A stretch of DNA of 53,517 nt from JACCTH01 sp050741915 (GTDB lineage Bacteria > Actinomycetota > Acidimicrobiia > Spongiisociales > ZC4RG35), in NCBI GenBank assembly GCA_050741915.1, contig JBOGEX010000011.1, forward strand, positions 1-53,517, read 5' to 3'. Every line of letters begins with the position of its first letter. The stretch's first letter is position 1. The notes under the pieces were generated by a model, which had not been told where the DNA came from, did not search any database, and saw only the letters and a program-made list of their open reading frames with translations. Below are positions 17,096-25,367 of the stretch, one piece after another. Both the position numbers and the translations under genes were made by a program.

Positions 17096-17134
17096 CTGGG
17101 TTGTGGACGTTGTCCTACAACGTCTACAGCCCAG
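17096..17134. repeat. Dispersed 39-base palindrome, family B, copy 1
   Basis: Two 18-base arms around a CCT loop, starting CTGGGTTGT and ending TACAGCCCAG. Sixteen arm pairs are Watson-Crick and the remaining two are G-U pairs when transcribed on this strand, so the hairpin is very stable. It lies between divergent genes (17073 and 17178). A second copy in opposite orientation is at 35866-35904, identical at 34 of 39 bases. Confidence 0.75.
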
Positions 17135-17177
17135 AGAACGCGGGATAATTACGAACCATCGGGAACGAGACCGTGAG

Positions 17178-17390
17178 ATGAGCGACGGCAGAGACCGGGA
17201 GATCATCGTTACCAATCAAGGAGGAAGCGGCGTCGGCATGATCATTGCCGCTGTCATTCTCTCCCTCGGTGTCGTCTTTGCGATTTGGTATTTCAACAAT
17301 TCGGATGCCGGTGGAGCGATCCCAGAGGACATCGACATCAATATCAATACCGGGGACCCGGGAACGGCCACGACGGTGCCGGTGAACTAA
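17178..17390 (+). CDS. Small single-span membrane protein, unknown function
   Basis: A 70-residue protein. After a short charged cytoplasmic head there is one hydrophobic span (GMIIAAVILSLGVVFAIWYF, about residues 20-39), then an acidic tail with DIDININTGDPGT outside the membrane. The ATG at 17178 is preceded by a purine-rich GAGACCGTGAG. I do not recognise the family. The stop codon overlaps the convergent DUF3105 gene by four bases. Confidence 0.6.
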   Translation: MSDGRDREIIVTNQGGSGVGMIIAAVILSLGVVFAIWYFNNSDAGGAIPEDIDININTGDPGTATTVPVN

Positions 17391-18007
17391 CCCGCCTGAG
17401 ACTCGTCGACCTGGAACGGGCACTGCACTCCGGCTTCGGGACCGAACTGCGCAAACTGGCCGTAAAAGCCCTCGATGGCGGCGATGTCGACCGTGTCCAT
17501 CGTCATCAGCTTGGTCCAGGCAGTGACGGCGATCTTTTGATCCATGCCCTCGCGGGGAGCAACGATGACATGAGTGCCGGCGTCGCGGGCGAAGTCTTCT
17601 AACTGCTGGCGCTCGGGGTCGGTGGTCTCGGGGCCGTACTGGATGACAACCACCCCGTGCTCCAGGTCGTGCACCTGCGTAATGTCGGGCACCGGCTGCC
17701 GATAGATCCCACAGGGGGCGGGGGCGGGGGCATGTGGACCACTGGTCGGCGGGTTGGAGTTGTAATCCGGAGCCGGGGCACTGGCATCGATGTGCTGCTG
17801 GCCCTGATTGGGGAAGGTCTGCACATTCGCCAGAGCCTCCGGTTCGGGGCGGGTGGCGAAGAAGGCAATGGCCCCCACCAGGACGATCGCCACGATTGCG
17901 GAAATGAGCAGCCGGCGATTGCGAAGGCGCCGAGCCTCCGCCTGACGACGAGCCTCGGCTTCGGAGGCGGCACGATCTACGGTCTTGCGGGCACCTGTGC
18001 GCGACAT
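17387..18007 (-). CDS. DUF3105 membrane-anchored extracytoplasmic protein
   Basis: A 206-residue protein. A charged, Arg/Ala-rich cytoplasmic N-terminus leads to one membrane span (LLISAIVAIVLVGAIAFF) and an outside DUF3105 domain with the diagnostic sequence YNSNPPTSGPHAPAP, then PVPDITQVHDLEHGVVVIQY. The conserved His residues in GQQHI and VHDLEHG suggest metal binding, but no activity is established. The ATG at 18007 is chosen because it lies in the gap after the glycosyltransferase stop (18024); longer readings run into that gene. It is probably the last gene of the glycosyltransferase operon. Confidence 0.85.
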   Translation of the reverse strand: MSRTGARKTVDRAASEAEARRQAEARRLRNRRLLISAIVAIVLVGAIAFFATRPEPEALANVQTFPNQGQQHIDASAPAPDYNSNPPTSGPHAPAPAPCGIYRQPVPDITQVHDLEHGVVVIQYGPETTDPERQQLEDFARDAGTHVIVAPREGMDQKIAVTAWTKLMTMDTVDIAAIEGFYGQFAQFGPEAGVQCPFQVDESQAG

Positions 18008-18023
18008 GCGAGGGAGAAAGGTA

Positions 18024-19439
18024 TCAGGCCGCGGGTCGTTTGCTGCCGAGGTTGCCAACGCCCTGGCGCTGCATGTCGCCCCAACCCTGGGTCGACTTGC
18101 CGCCGATCAAGGCCCGAATGCGCCACCAAACGGTCTGCTGGCGGAGGCCGAGATTCTCGACGAAGACCACCGTGAGAAGCTTGAGAGCTTCGAGCGGCTC
18201 ATTGAAATATCCGTAGCGTTCGTCGAGAAAAAGGGCGGTGAGCGACGTCAGCGCTCCGGCGAACAGAGCCACCAGGAGCAACAACAGCGCCGGAGTGGGA
18301 TCAATGCCGCCGAGGATCAATCCCAGAGGGACGATGATGTAGCCCGCCGCCTCGATGATCGGTGCCAGATACTCGAAGAGCACCATGGCCGGCCAGCCGA
18401 TCATTCCGATGGCGCCTTGGCGGGGATTGAGAAACGAACTGCGAAAGTCTCCGACGGCGGTCATCAGGCCCCGATGCCAGCGAATCCGCTGCCGGCGCAG
18501 GACTGCCCGACTGGAGGGCACCTCGGTCCATACCACGGCAGACGGCGCGTAGACCATCCGATAGGGTCGACCAAGTCGGCGGTAATGACGATGGATCCGC
18601 ATGGTCAGGTCCATGTCCTCGCCCATGTGTCCCGAGGTGAGCCCGCCCACCTCCACCAACGCCTGTCGCAGGAATATCCCAAACGCTCCCGAGATGAGCG
18701 GGAGGGCGTTCATGGCCGACCAAGCCGGGCGGGCGGCGACGAAGGAGCGCACGTACTCGAGTAGCTGCCATCGTTCGAGCCAGGTTCGGGGCACCTTCGC
18801 TTCGACGATGTGTCCGAACTTGACGACACACCCGTTGAGAGGACGGACGTTGCCGCCAACGGCGACGGTCCGGTGGCGATCCTCGGCGACGTGTCGCATC
18901 GCCTTGACTAGAGCGGTGCCGTCGATCAAGACGTCGGCGTCGGTAATCATCACGTAGGGGTATCGCGCGACATTGATACCGGCGTTGATGGCGTCGGCTC
19001 TACCTCCGTTGACCTTGTCGACCACGGTGATCGAAACCGGGCGCCTCGTGTAATACACCTGCCGGACCTCGGCGGTCCTGAGGTTGGCTCGGTAGGGCAA
19101 CGGCACCGGCTCCAGCTTGAAGACACTGATCAGCTTGTCCAGAGTGCCGTCCTTGCTCCCGTCGTTCACGACCACGACCTCCAAGCGGGGATAGCTGATC
19201 ATGGCGATCGACCGGACCGATTCGATGATCCCGGGTTCTTCGTTGTAGGCAGGGACGACGATGGAAACGGGCGGGCTGATGTCGCTGACCAACATGTCAT
19301 CGAGACGACCGAACCGCTCCAGCATGCGTTCCTTGTAGAGGGCGCCCGCCGCAACCACCGCCAACACCAGCATGTAGAGCTGGAGGAGGACGAAGTAACA
19401 GAGCACGACCACACTGACGATCCCGATGACCCTTGTCAT
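18024..19439 (-). CDS. Processive family 2 glycosyltransferase (membrane)
   Basis: A 471-residue integral membrane glycosyltransferase. An N-terminal span (residues 4-34) precedes a GT-A domain with VSIVVPAYNEE (59-69), VVVNDGSKDGT, DADVLIDGT, the acceptor-site motif GEDMDLTMR and QRIRWHRG (QxxRW). Several C-terminal spans follow. This order is shared by enzymes such as PgaC/IcaA, hyaluronan and cellulose synthases, which polymerise and export a beta-linked sugar chain. The sugar is unknown. It starts inside the HEAT-protein stop codon (ATGA) and lies in an operon with a receiver protein, so polysaccharide output may be under signal control. Confidence 0.88.
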   Translation of the reverse strand: MTRVIGIVSVVVLCYFVLLQLYMLVLAVVAAGALYKERMLERFGRLDDMLVSDISPPVSIVVPAYNEEPGIIESVRSIAMISYPRLEVVVVNDGSKDGTLDKLISVFKLEPVPLPYRANLRTAEVRQVYYTRRPVSITVVDKVNGGRADAINAGINVARYPYVMITDADVLIDGTALVKAMRHVAEDRHRTVAVGGNVRPLNGCVVKFGHIVEAKVPRTWLERWQLLEYVRSFVAARPAWSAMNALPLISGAFGIFLRQALVEVGGLTSGHMGEDMDLTMRIHRHYRRLGRPYRMVYAPSAVVWTEVPSSRAVLRRQRIRWHRGLMTAVGDFRSSFLNPRQGAIGMIGWPAMVLFEYLAPIIEAAGYIIVPLGLILGGIDPTPALLLLLVALFAGALTSLTALFLDERYGYFNEPLEALKLLTVVFVENLGLRQQTVWWRIRALIGGKSTQGWGDMQRQGVGNLGSKRPAA

Positions 19440-20527
19440 GCGGTGCCCTCCCTTGGTCCGATGGCCAGGGTGGGCTCGGTGCCGGGAGGCAGCATCCGCA
19501 GCTCTGCCAGTTGATTGCGAGCCGCATCGGCTGCGAAGCGATCCTCCGACGAGAGGGCTTTGATCAGCTCAGCCACTCCGCCCGGGAGCTCGCCCAACGA
19601 CTCGGCGGCATTCTGGCGAACCCACCATTGGGAGTCGGAAAGCAACTTCGATATGTCGGGCGCCACCGCACCGTCAGCGAGCGAGGCGAGAGCGCGGACG
19701 GCTCGCGCTCGCACCTCCCATGAGTCGTCCCGGAGCGCTTTGAGAAGCGGACCCCGCGAGGTGTCGGAGGCGATGCGCCCGAGAGCAGAGGCGGCCGCAA
19801 CTCTCCATTCGATTCGATCGCTCTCCAGCATTTCGATCAGCGTGGTTTCGGCCGACGTCTCACCTACCAGACCCAAAACTCGAGCGGCCTGGGTGATCGT
19901 CTCTACTTGACCCTCGCCATCCCAGTTCTTGAGGATCCACTCATTGATCGGCTTGACGGCGCGACGATCGAAGGCACCAAGGGCGTCAGCCAGACGGGCG
20001 GCCTCCCAAGGCCTGACCCTGGCGGCGAGGTCGAGGATGAGCGGGATTGACGTGAGATCGCCCAGTCGAGCCAGACCATGAGCGGCATGGGACCGGACAT
20101 AGTCGTTTCGGTCTGACAAAAGTAGACGCAGGAAGGGTGCTTGATCTGACCCGGCGAGCTCCACCAGGGCGGCGATCGACCGCAGGCGCACCGGGCGCGG
20201 CCAGCGCCACATGGCCCTTCGTTGCAGCACCGGCACGATACCAATCTGGGTGACCAGGCGATCGATGAATTCGCGCTCCTCACCGCTCAAAAGGTGGCGG
20301 TACTCGATGACCGCCTCATGAAAGAGCGGGTCCTTCGACCACTGCGCTGGAATGCGGGCGGGTGCCAGCTTGCGGGAGATCATCTCCCCCAGGGCGGCGA
20401 TGTAGTGGGCGCTGCGAACGCCCCGACTCCTGAGCATGATCCGATGGGCGAGCTTCACCGAGATCAGCGCAACCGAAGCCACGAAGGTGGCCGCGGCGAA
20501 GATCGTCGTGATATGGGAAAGGCCCAC
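19436..20527 (-). CDS. HEAT-repeat protein with N-terminal membrane span
   Basis: A 363-residue protein. The first 25 residues (HITTIFAAATFVASVALISV) form a membrane anchor. From about residue 105 there are six to seven helical HEAT/PBS-like repeats, for instance VRSHAAHGLARLGD, WRVAAASALGRIASD, VRARAVRALASLADG and VRQNAAESLGELPGG. Such repeats form scaffolds for protein contacts. The 4-base overlap with the glycosyltransferase gene suggests it binds or positions that enzyme. The receiver gene lies 37 bases upstream. Confidence 0.83.
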   Translation of the reverse strand: MGLSHITTIFAAATFVASVALISVKLAHRIMLRSRGVRSAHYIAALGEMISRKLAPARIPAQWSKDPLFHEAVIEYRHLLSGEEREFIDRLVTQIGIVPVLQRRAMWRWPRPVRLRSIAALVELAGSDQAPFLRLLLSDRNDYVRSHAAHGLARLGDLTSIPLILDLAARVRPWEAARLADALGAFDRRAVKPINEWILKNWDGEGQVETITQAARVLGLVGETSAETTLIEMLESDRIEWRVAAASALGRIASDTSRGPLLKALRDDSWEVRARAVRALASLADGAVAPDISKLLSDSQWWVRQNAAESLGELPGGVAELIKALSSEDRFAADAARNQLAELRMLPPGTEPTLAIGPREGTA

Positions 20528-20564
20528 GGTTTTGAATCGGCCTCTCCGGGGGCCCGTTTGACCG

Positions 20565-20927
20565 CTATCTATCCCGCAATCGTCCGTTGATTCGGGCAGT
20601 CAGCTCGGCCATGTTGACCGGCTTTCTGATGTAGTCGGCCGCCCCCAGCTCGAAAGAGTGAACGACGGTGTCGTCGTCGTCGATGGCGGTGAGGACAAAG
20701 ACGGGAAAGTTGAGCCCATCCTCCCGCCAGGCGGCGATAACTTCGGTGCCGAGCATCCCGGGCATGAGCTGGTCGACGACGGCGAGGTCGAGATCAGCCT
20801 CCCCTCCGGTCCGAAGCGCCGTCATCCCGTCGGCTACCTCGATCACCTCATGACCGGCGGCCCGCAGGTGTCGGGAGAGAAGCACCCGCACCGGGGCGGC
20901 GTCGTCGGCGACCAAGATCCTGGCCAT
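20565..20927 (-). CDS. Stand-alone response-regulator receiver
   Basis: A 120-residue CheY-like protein with no output domain. Acidic pocket D8/D9, phospho-acceptor D52 (VVDQLMPG), switch T80 and K102 (IRKPVN) are all present, so it should be phosphorylated. It is the first gene of the operon with the HEAT protein, glycosyltransferase and DUF3105 protein; protein-protein contact with one of these is its likely output. No histidine kinase is adjacent. Confidence 0.9.
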   Translation of the reverse strand: MARILVADDAAPVRVLLSRHLRAAGHEVIEVADGMTALRTGGEADLDLAVVDQLMPGMLGTEVIAAWREDGLNFPVFVLTAIDDDDTVVHSFELGAADYIRKPVNMAELTARINGRLRDR

Positions 20928-21034
20928 GGGGCAGGGTACGCCGGATTATCGATCCCGTGCCGGCTCGGGCACTAGGTCGCTCGGTGCAACACCGGGTTTG
21001 ACTGGCCACGCCGGCAGCCGACTGGGCCGCCGGA

Positions 21035-21064
21035 AGCCAGTTATGTGGCTACATGTGCTACGCT
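21035..21064 (+). promoter_or_regulatory. Candidate operator and -10 box of the first toxin-antitoxin operon
   Basis: An inverted repeat AGCCA-N6-TGGCT (21035-21050) lies upstream of a -10-like TACGCT (21059-21064). The GTG at 21071 follows six bases later, so the transcript would be leaderless. Antitoxins of this type usually repress their own promoter through such a palindrome. No clear -35 box is seen. Confidence 0.35.
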
Positions 21065-21070
21065 CATGGC

Positions 21071-21346
21071 GTGGAACGAATCGGGATTAGGGAGTTACGA
21101 AATCGAGTCAGCGAGGTGATCCGCCGGGTGCACGGGGGGGAACGCATCATCATCACCAGCAACGACCTCCCGGTTGCTGAGCTGGGACCTGTTACTGGCG
21201 GCCGAACCAACACCATCGAGGACCTCGCCGAGGCGGGGTTGATACGGCTCCCCAGGTCCCAGAACCGAAGGCCCGCTCCCCCACCCGTGAAGGCCCGAAA
21301 CGGGGTCAGGATTATCGAAGTGTTGGAGGATCTTCGGTCCCGCTGA
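21071..21346 (+). CDS. Phd/YefM-type antitoxin
   Basis: A 91-residue protein. The N-terminal ERIGIRELRNRVSEVIRRVH and the following RIIITSNDLPVAELGPV are the Phd/YefM fold that binds operator DNA as a dimer. The C-terminal half is basic and probably disordered until it wraps the toxin. The GTG at 21071 is preferred because family members begin at this point and a -10 box sits just before it; an ATG at 21053 would add six residues. Its stop overlaps the toxin start. Confidence 0.85.
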   Translation: MERIGIRELRNRVSEVIRRVHGGERIIITSNDLPVAELGPVTGGRTNTIEDLAEAGLIRLPRSQNRRPAPPPVKARNGVRIIEVLEDLRSR

Positions 21347-21753
21347 TGCTGATGATCGACACCTCGGCCCTGCTCAAGCGCTACATCGACGAGCCCGGCC
21401 GAGAGGGTGTGCTGAGCATCATGGACGCAGAGCCGCTCTGGTTTGCCTCGCTTCTCGCCATCACCGAAGCCCGAATCGCTCTGTGCCGGCTGCTCGACGA
21501 CGAGTCAGTCCTTAGGGAAGTATTGCGCCACCTCGAGGACGACGTCTCGAGCCTGACGCTGGTGCCGGTAGATGACCTCTGTCTCGAGCGTGCCGCTGAG
21601 ATCGGCTGCCATACCACCCTGCGGACACTCGACGCCATCCATCTGGCGGCCGCCGATCGTCTTCCCCGACCGGTGAAGTTTCTCACCTTCGACCTCCGCC
21701 AACAGGCCGCGGCTTCCAGTCTCGGTTATGAGGCCGTCGACCCCGAGCTTTGA
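21346..21753 (+). CDS. vapC: VapC-type PIN-domain toxin (RNase)
   Basis: A 135-residue PIN nuclease. The four acidic metal ligands are in place: D5 (MIDTSALLKRY), E41 (ITEAR), D96 (TLDAIHLAAA) and D116 (TFDLRQQ). VapC toxins cut tRNA or rRNA and are held inactive by the antitoxin encoded directly upstream, with which it overlaps by one base (TGATG). A fragment of tRNA-Asn follows seven bases after its stop. Confidence 0.9.
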   Translation: MLMIDTSALLKRYIDEPGREGVLSIMDAEPLWFASLLAITEARIALCRLLDDESVLREVLRHLEDDVSSLTLVPVDDLCLERAAEIGCHTTLRTLDAIHLAAADRLPRPVKFLTFDLRQQAAASSLGYEAVDPEL

Positions 21754-21759
21754 CGTTTG

Positions 21760-21804
21760 CTCCGGGGGGTGAGAGTCGAACTGGCAACCTGCGGATTAAC
21801 AGCT
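21760..21804 (-). repeat. 3' fragment of tRNA-Asn (possible attachment-site duplicate)
   Basis: About 45 bases match the anticodon-to-3'-end half of the intact tRNA-Asn at 25716-25788, in the same orientation, with a one-base length change in the acceptor/T-stem region and two substitutions. The shared stretch starts before the gene end (GTTTG outside the tRNA is also shared) and stops abruptly after GATTAACAG. No 5' half is present, so it cannot be a tRNA. Such 3' tRNA duplicates arise when an element integrates at a tRNA gene. Confidence 0.75.
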
Positions 21805-21806
21805 CT

Positions 21807-21826
21807 AGCGCGGGTCACCCCGCGCT
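21807..21826 (+). terminator. GC-rich stem-loop after the toxin gene
   Basis: Perfect 8-base arms AGCGCGGG and CCCGCGCT with a TCAC loop. It lies 54 bases after the toxin stop and before the next start at 21851. No run of T follows, so it may be a U-less terminator, as is common in high-GC bacteria, or merely a structural element. Confidence 0.4.
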
Positions 21827-21850
21827 TAGCTAGGTTCGTCTGTATGCGAA

Positions 21851-23125
21851 ATGGCTGACCATGCGGAGTATGAGCGCGCGTCCAACTGGTGGCGGCGCCT
21901 CTTCATCGTCTCAGTGTGGGGATTGCTCGGATCGCTCTATTTCTTCAGCCCAGCGTTGCTAGTCCTTCTTGGCTGGTTCCAGGAGCCCTTTTCCGAGCTC
22001 GGCAACGCCGAAACCGTGTCCCATCGAGTTCATGAGATCGTCTTTGGTTGTCTATTTGCCACCGCCTTCGTAGGGGCGGCCTCGCAGGTCCGGTCGCAAC
22101 CCAAGATCGGCGGAGCTCTCCAGGCTTTGCTCACGGTGGTCGCCTTCTTCGTGGTCCTGGCTTTCCTTGGTGAGGTCGAAGGACTCGGTTTTCTCTTTCT
22201 GGCCTTTGCCCTCGCAGTGGTCTTCGCCCATCCCGAGCCTTGGAGACGGTGGGCTCACACCTTTCAGCCCACCTGGGGATCGGTGCTATTGGCGGTAGCG
22301 GGCATCGTGCCCCTGGCGGCCTTCGCCGTCGAGCAGATCGTCAAGGCCCAGCTCGAGGCGGCCAACCATGTCACCCACTGGGGTGGGGTAGCGGCCTGGT
22401 CCGTCGCTCTCGGCCTGATGGCGATGCTGGCCGCTCTCCGTCCGCCCGGCCATCGTCTGGTCGAGTTCTCAGTTGGCGGTAACGGTCTCCTCTTCGTCGC
22501 GGCGTCGGAGATATTTCCGTTTGATGCATCGGCCCGCCCCGGGTTCTTCGGCTTCTGGCTGGTGATTTGGTCAATGGTCTGGTTGCTCCGTAGCCTCGGC
22601 GCCAGTCCAAGGTTCTTCCGCTATGCAGCGGTGGCGCCGCTTCTCCTCGGGCTGGGCGCGCTCGGCTCGATCGGAGCGGTGATCCTGATCGCGGTGGCGG
22701 CCGCGCTGGTGCGGTCGGCAGGTTTCCGGCGCCGGCTGCTTCAAGCCGCGCCTGGGGCAGCTCTCTTTCTCCTGACAACTGTGAGCCTGATCGCCGGCCT
22801 CGAAAGCAACAACAGCAACGTTCCCCACGGGCTGGAGGGGGTGGCGTTCGTCGATATCGCCTCGGCCACATGCATCGACTGCCACGCCGCGGGTAGGGAA
22901 GGAGCCACGCTCATTCCTCACGAACCAGACCGGACTTGCACCGATGATTGCTGGGGGGCGAGGTCGGACTGCATCGGCTGTCACCGATACGACCCGGCGC
23001 TGGGCGGTCCCAGCGAGTTGGTCGCAATTATCCCGCGAGCAAGCCAGCTCCCGGCGCGGTCCCCTGCGCTGACAGCTTTCCAAGTGGCGACCCTGACAGG
23101 CCAGCAGACTGACGATGATGGCTGA
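21851..23125 (+). CDS. Polytopic membrane protein with C-terminal heme-c motifs
   Basis: A 424-residue protein of no family I can name. Residues 15-315 hold roughly ten hydrophobic helices. The tail after about 325 is outside the last span and carries two heme-c attachment motifs, CIDCH (341-345) and CIGCH (374-378), with an extra CTDDC pair between them (363-367). Several histidines inside membrane helices (HRVHE, HVTHW) could bind heme b. An electron-carrying or redox-sensing role on the outer face is likely. Its last 11 bases overlap the start of the SpoIIE-type phosphatase, which strongly suggests that the two proteins act together. Confidence 0.7.
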   Translation: MADHAEYERASNWWRRLFIVSVWGLLGSLYFFSPALLVLLGWFQEPFSELGNAETVSHRVHEIVFGCLFATAFVGAASQVRSQPKIGGALQALLTVVAFFVVLAFLGEVEGLGFLFLAFALAVVFAHPEPWRRWAHTFQPTWGSVLLAVAGIVPLAAFAVEQIVKAQLEAANHVTHWGGVAAWSVALGLMAMLAALRPPGHRLVEFSVGGNGLLFVAASEIFPFDASARPGFFGFWLVIWSMVWLLRSLGASPRFFRYAAVAPLLLGLGALGSIGAVILIAVAAALVRSAGFRRRLLQAAPGAALFLLTTVSLIAGLESNNSNVPHGLEGVAFVDIASATCIDCHAAGREGATLIPHEPDRTCTDDCWGARSDCIGCHRYDPALGGPSELVAIIPRASQLPARSPALTAFQVATLTGQQTDDDG

Positions 23126-25367
23126 GCCGCTCCGGCCCAATGCCGGCGCGTCCCTTCTCTGGTGGGTAACGGTGATTCTGGCGGTGCCGGCAGCTTTGGT
23201 CGCCTTTAGCCAATTGATCAGCTCCCCCTTCGAGGGACTCCTGGTGCAGGGTCCGCTCGTGGTCGATCCCACGTTGGGTGACCGACTTGGCACCGTTCTC
23301 TCGCCCCTGTTCCTGCATTGGACGCAACTGGCCATTCACATTCTCGGTTTCCTCCTGTTCGCCGGACTGGGAGCCTTGATCGCGGTTCGCTCCCGCGAGC
23401 CTCTGTCGCTGATATCGGCGGCGATGCTGGTCGCGGTGGGGACGAGCCTTTTCGCTCCTCTCGATCGGCTCGGCGCCGGCTGGTCCCGCCTCGCCCACGT
23501 GGTGGGGGCGATGGCGCCCGACGGAGTTGACGGGTATTGGGTTTCCCTCGCTGGCTTACTCCTCCTCGCCTTCCTCCGCCTTTTCCTCTCGCAGCGCCCG
23601 CGCCCTTGGGAACAGGCCTTGCTCTTGACCCTGGCGTTGATAGGGGTGGCTGCCCTGATTTGGCCTGCTTTCCCGTTTCATCCCCGTTCGCTTCACTCGC
23701 CATGGAAGCAGTTGGTCACTGTTGGGATCCCGACGGTGGCCCTGGCTCGGGCCTGGGCTAGCCCCGAAGGCCGCCATCGCCGAGCCGTGCGTCCCGTGCT
23801 GGTCACTCTTACTTTGATTGCCGTCGCATCGGGGATATTGGTGCTCTTGCGCCCCTCACTCCGACCGGACGCCTTCGGGCTGGTCTTGGCTACTCCTCGC
23901 CTCCAAGCCCTTTACGGGATCAACACCCTCTTCATTGCGACGGTTGCGGTGTTCGCCCTTCCCTTTTCGATCGTCTTCGCGGTGGTGCGCTATCGCCTCT
24001 TCGAGATCGACGTTCTGATCAACCGGGCCCTGGTTTACGGCTCGCTCACCGTTATCGCCACTCTGCTTTTTGGAGCAGTCACCTTGGCCATGTCGGCGGC
24101 AGCCGGCGGTCTCATCGGCTCTGGAGTCACAGGAGTCGCAACCGGGCAGATCGCGGCAGTCGCCGGAGTCCTGACCGGAACCGCCTTGGCGATCGGTCTC
24201 CAGCCGCTGCGGCGGCGATTGCAGCGGTTTATCGATCACCGTTTCTACCGAGAGAAGTTCGACGCCGAACTCGCTTTGGAGCGTTTCACCGATCGACTGA
24301 CGACGGTGGTTGATCGGCAGGTGCTCGAAGAGGAACTCGCGAAGCTTTTGGCGTCGACACTGCAGCCGGTGAATGTGAGGCTTGTGGGCCTTGAAGGCTT
24401 GCCTGAATTGCCAGCCCAAGTGGCTGTCTTCCACGGCAGCGGCAGCCCGGTTCCTTTTCCCGAGGCATCCGACGGCGTGGCGGTGCCGCTGGCTGGGACC
24501 GAGGGCTTGGCCGGGGCGATCGTGATCGGCCCCCGCCGTGCCGGAATTCCCTATCGGGGTCTCGAACTCGAGTTTCTCCAGCGAACGGCCGAGCGAGTCG
24601 GGCCCGCGCTTCGGATCGTCGATCTGTTTGAAGCCCAGGAACGGGCCCGAAGCCAGCGGGAAAGGGTCGAACAAGAGCTGGGGCTTGCCCAACGCATCCA
24701 GCGTGAGTTGCTCCCGCGGTCGGTCCCCCAGATTGAGGGCTGGCAACTCGAGGTGTTCTATCAGCCAGCTCGCGAAGTAGGAGGAGATTTCTACGACTTC
24801 TATCTGTTGGCCGATGGACGGCTCGGAGTCGTGGTTGGCGATGTCACCGACAAGGGAATGCCGGCCGCTCTGGTTATGGCCTCCTGCCGCACAGTTCTGA
24901 GGGGCGTAGCGCTGGGAACGCAAGACCTATCGCCGGGCGAGGTGTTGGCGCGGGCCAACGATCTCCTCGTCGGCGACATTCCAAACGGGATGTTCATCAC
25001 CTGTCTCTACGGGGTCCTCAATCCGGTCACCGGCCATTTCCTCTTCGCCAACGCTGGGCACAATCCTCCTCTGCGCGCCAGCCCGGCCGCGGTGGATCTG
25101 GTTATGGCGAGAGGGATGCCGCTCGGCCTGATGAGCGAGATGGTCTACGACGAAGCCGAGACCTCGGTGCGGGACGGAGAGCTGATTCTTCTCAGCTCCG
25201 ACGGCATTACCGAGGCGCACAACCCCGATAAAGAAATGTTTGGCTTTGGGCGGATGAAGGCATCGGCGCTCTCCCTTGACAGCCTTCTTGCCCAGCACGC
25301 CAGTTTTGTGGCGGGACGCGAGCAGGAAGACGACATCACGCTGATCTCTCTGAAGAGGTCGGGATGA
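23115..25367 (+). CDS. Membrane-bound SpoIIE/RsbU-type PP2C phosphatase
   Basis: A 750-residue signalling phosphatase. About ten membrane helices fill residues 1-350; the stretch RYRLFEIDVLINRALVYGS followed by RRRLQRFIDHRFYREKFDAE is a hallmark of sensor proteins of this class. A degenerate GAF-like region follows (about 390-510), then a coiled coil (RIQRELLPR), then the PP2C domain with REVGGDFYDF, VVGDVTDKGMPAAL, LLSSDGITEAHN and EDDITLISL, which supply the metal-binding aspartates. Such enzymes dephosphorylate STAS anti-anti-sigma factors and so switch sigma-factor partner systems. No STAS or anti-sigma gene is nearby. It overlaps the heme-motif membrane protein upstream, the probable input. 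Confidence 0.9.
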   Translation: MMAEPLRPNAGASLLWWVTVILAVPAALVAFSQLISSPFEGLLVQGPLVVDPTLGDRLGTVLSPLFLHWTQLAIHILGFLLFAGLGALIAVRSREPLSLISAAMLVAVGTSLFAPLDRLGAGWSRLAHVVGAMAPDGVDGYWVSLAGLLLLAFLRLFLSQRPRPWEQALLLTLALIGVAALIWPAFPFHPRSLHSPWKQLVTVGIPTVALARAWASPEGRHRRAVRPVLVTLTLIAVASGILVLLRPSLRPDAFGLVLATPRLQALYGINTLFIATVAVFALPFSIVFAVVRYRLFEIDVLINRALVYGSLTVIATLLFGAVTLAMSAAAGGLIGSGVTGVATGQIAAVAGVLTGTALAIGLQPLRRRLQRFIDHRFYREKFDAELALERFTDRLTTVVDRQVLEEELAKLLASTLQPVNVRLVGLEGLPELPAQVAVFHGSGSPVPFPEASDGVAVPLAGTEGLAGAIVIGPRRAGIPYRGLELEFLQRTAERVGPALRIVDLFEAQERARSQRERVEQELGLAQRIQRELLPRSVPQIEGWQLEVFYQPAREVGGDFYDFYLLADGRLGVVVGDVTDKGMPAALVMASCRTVLRGVALGTQDLSPGEVLARANDLLVGDIPNGMFITCLYGVLNPVTGHFLFANAGHNPPLRASPAAVDLVMARGMPLGLMSEMVYDEAETSVRDGELILLSSDGITEAHNPDKEMFGFGRMKASALSLDSLLAQHASFVAGREQEDDITLISLKRSG

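Noticed and set aside
21053..21070. ATG 21053 as the antitoxin start
   Set aside because: It would place the start upstream of the likely -10 box (21059-21064) and add residues not seen in the family; kept only as an alternative.
23856..24923. 355-codon open frame on the minus strand inside the phosphatase gene
   Set aside because: High-GC antisense shadow of a clearly conserved SpoIIE-type gene; no motif of its own.
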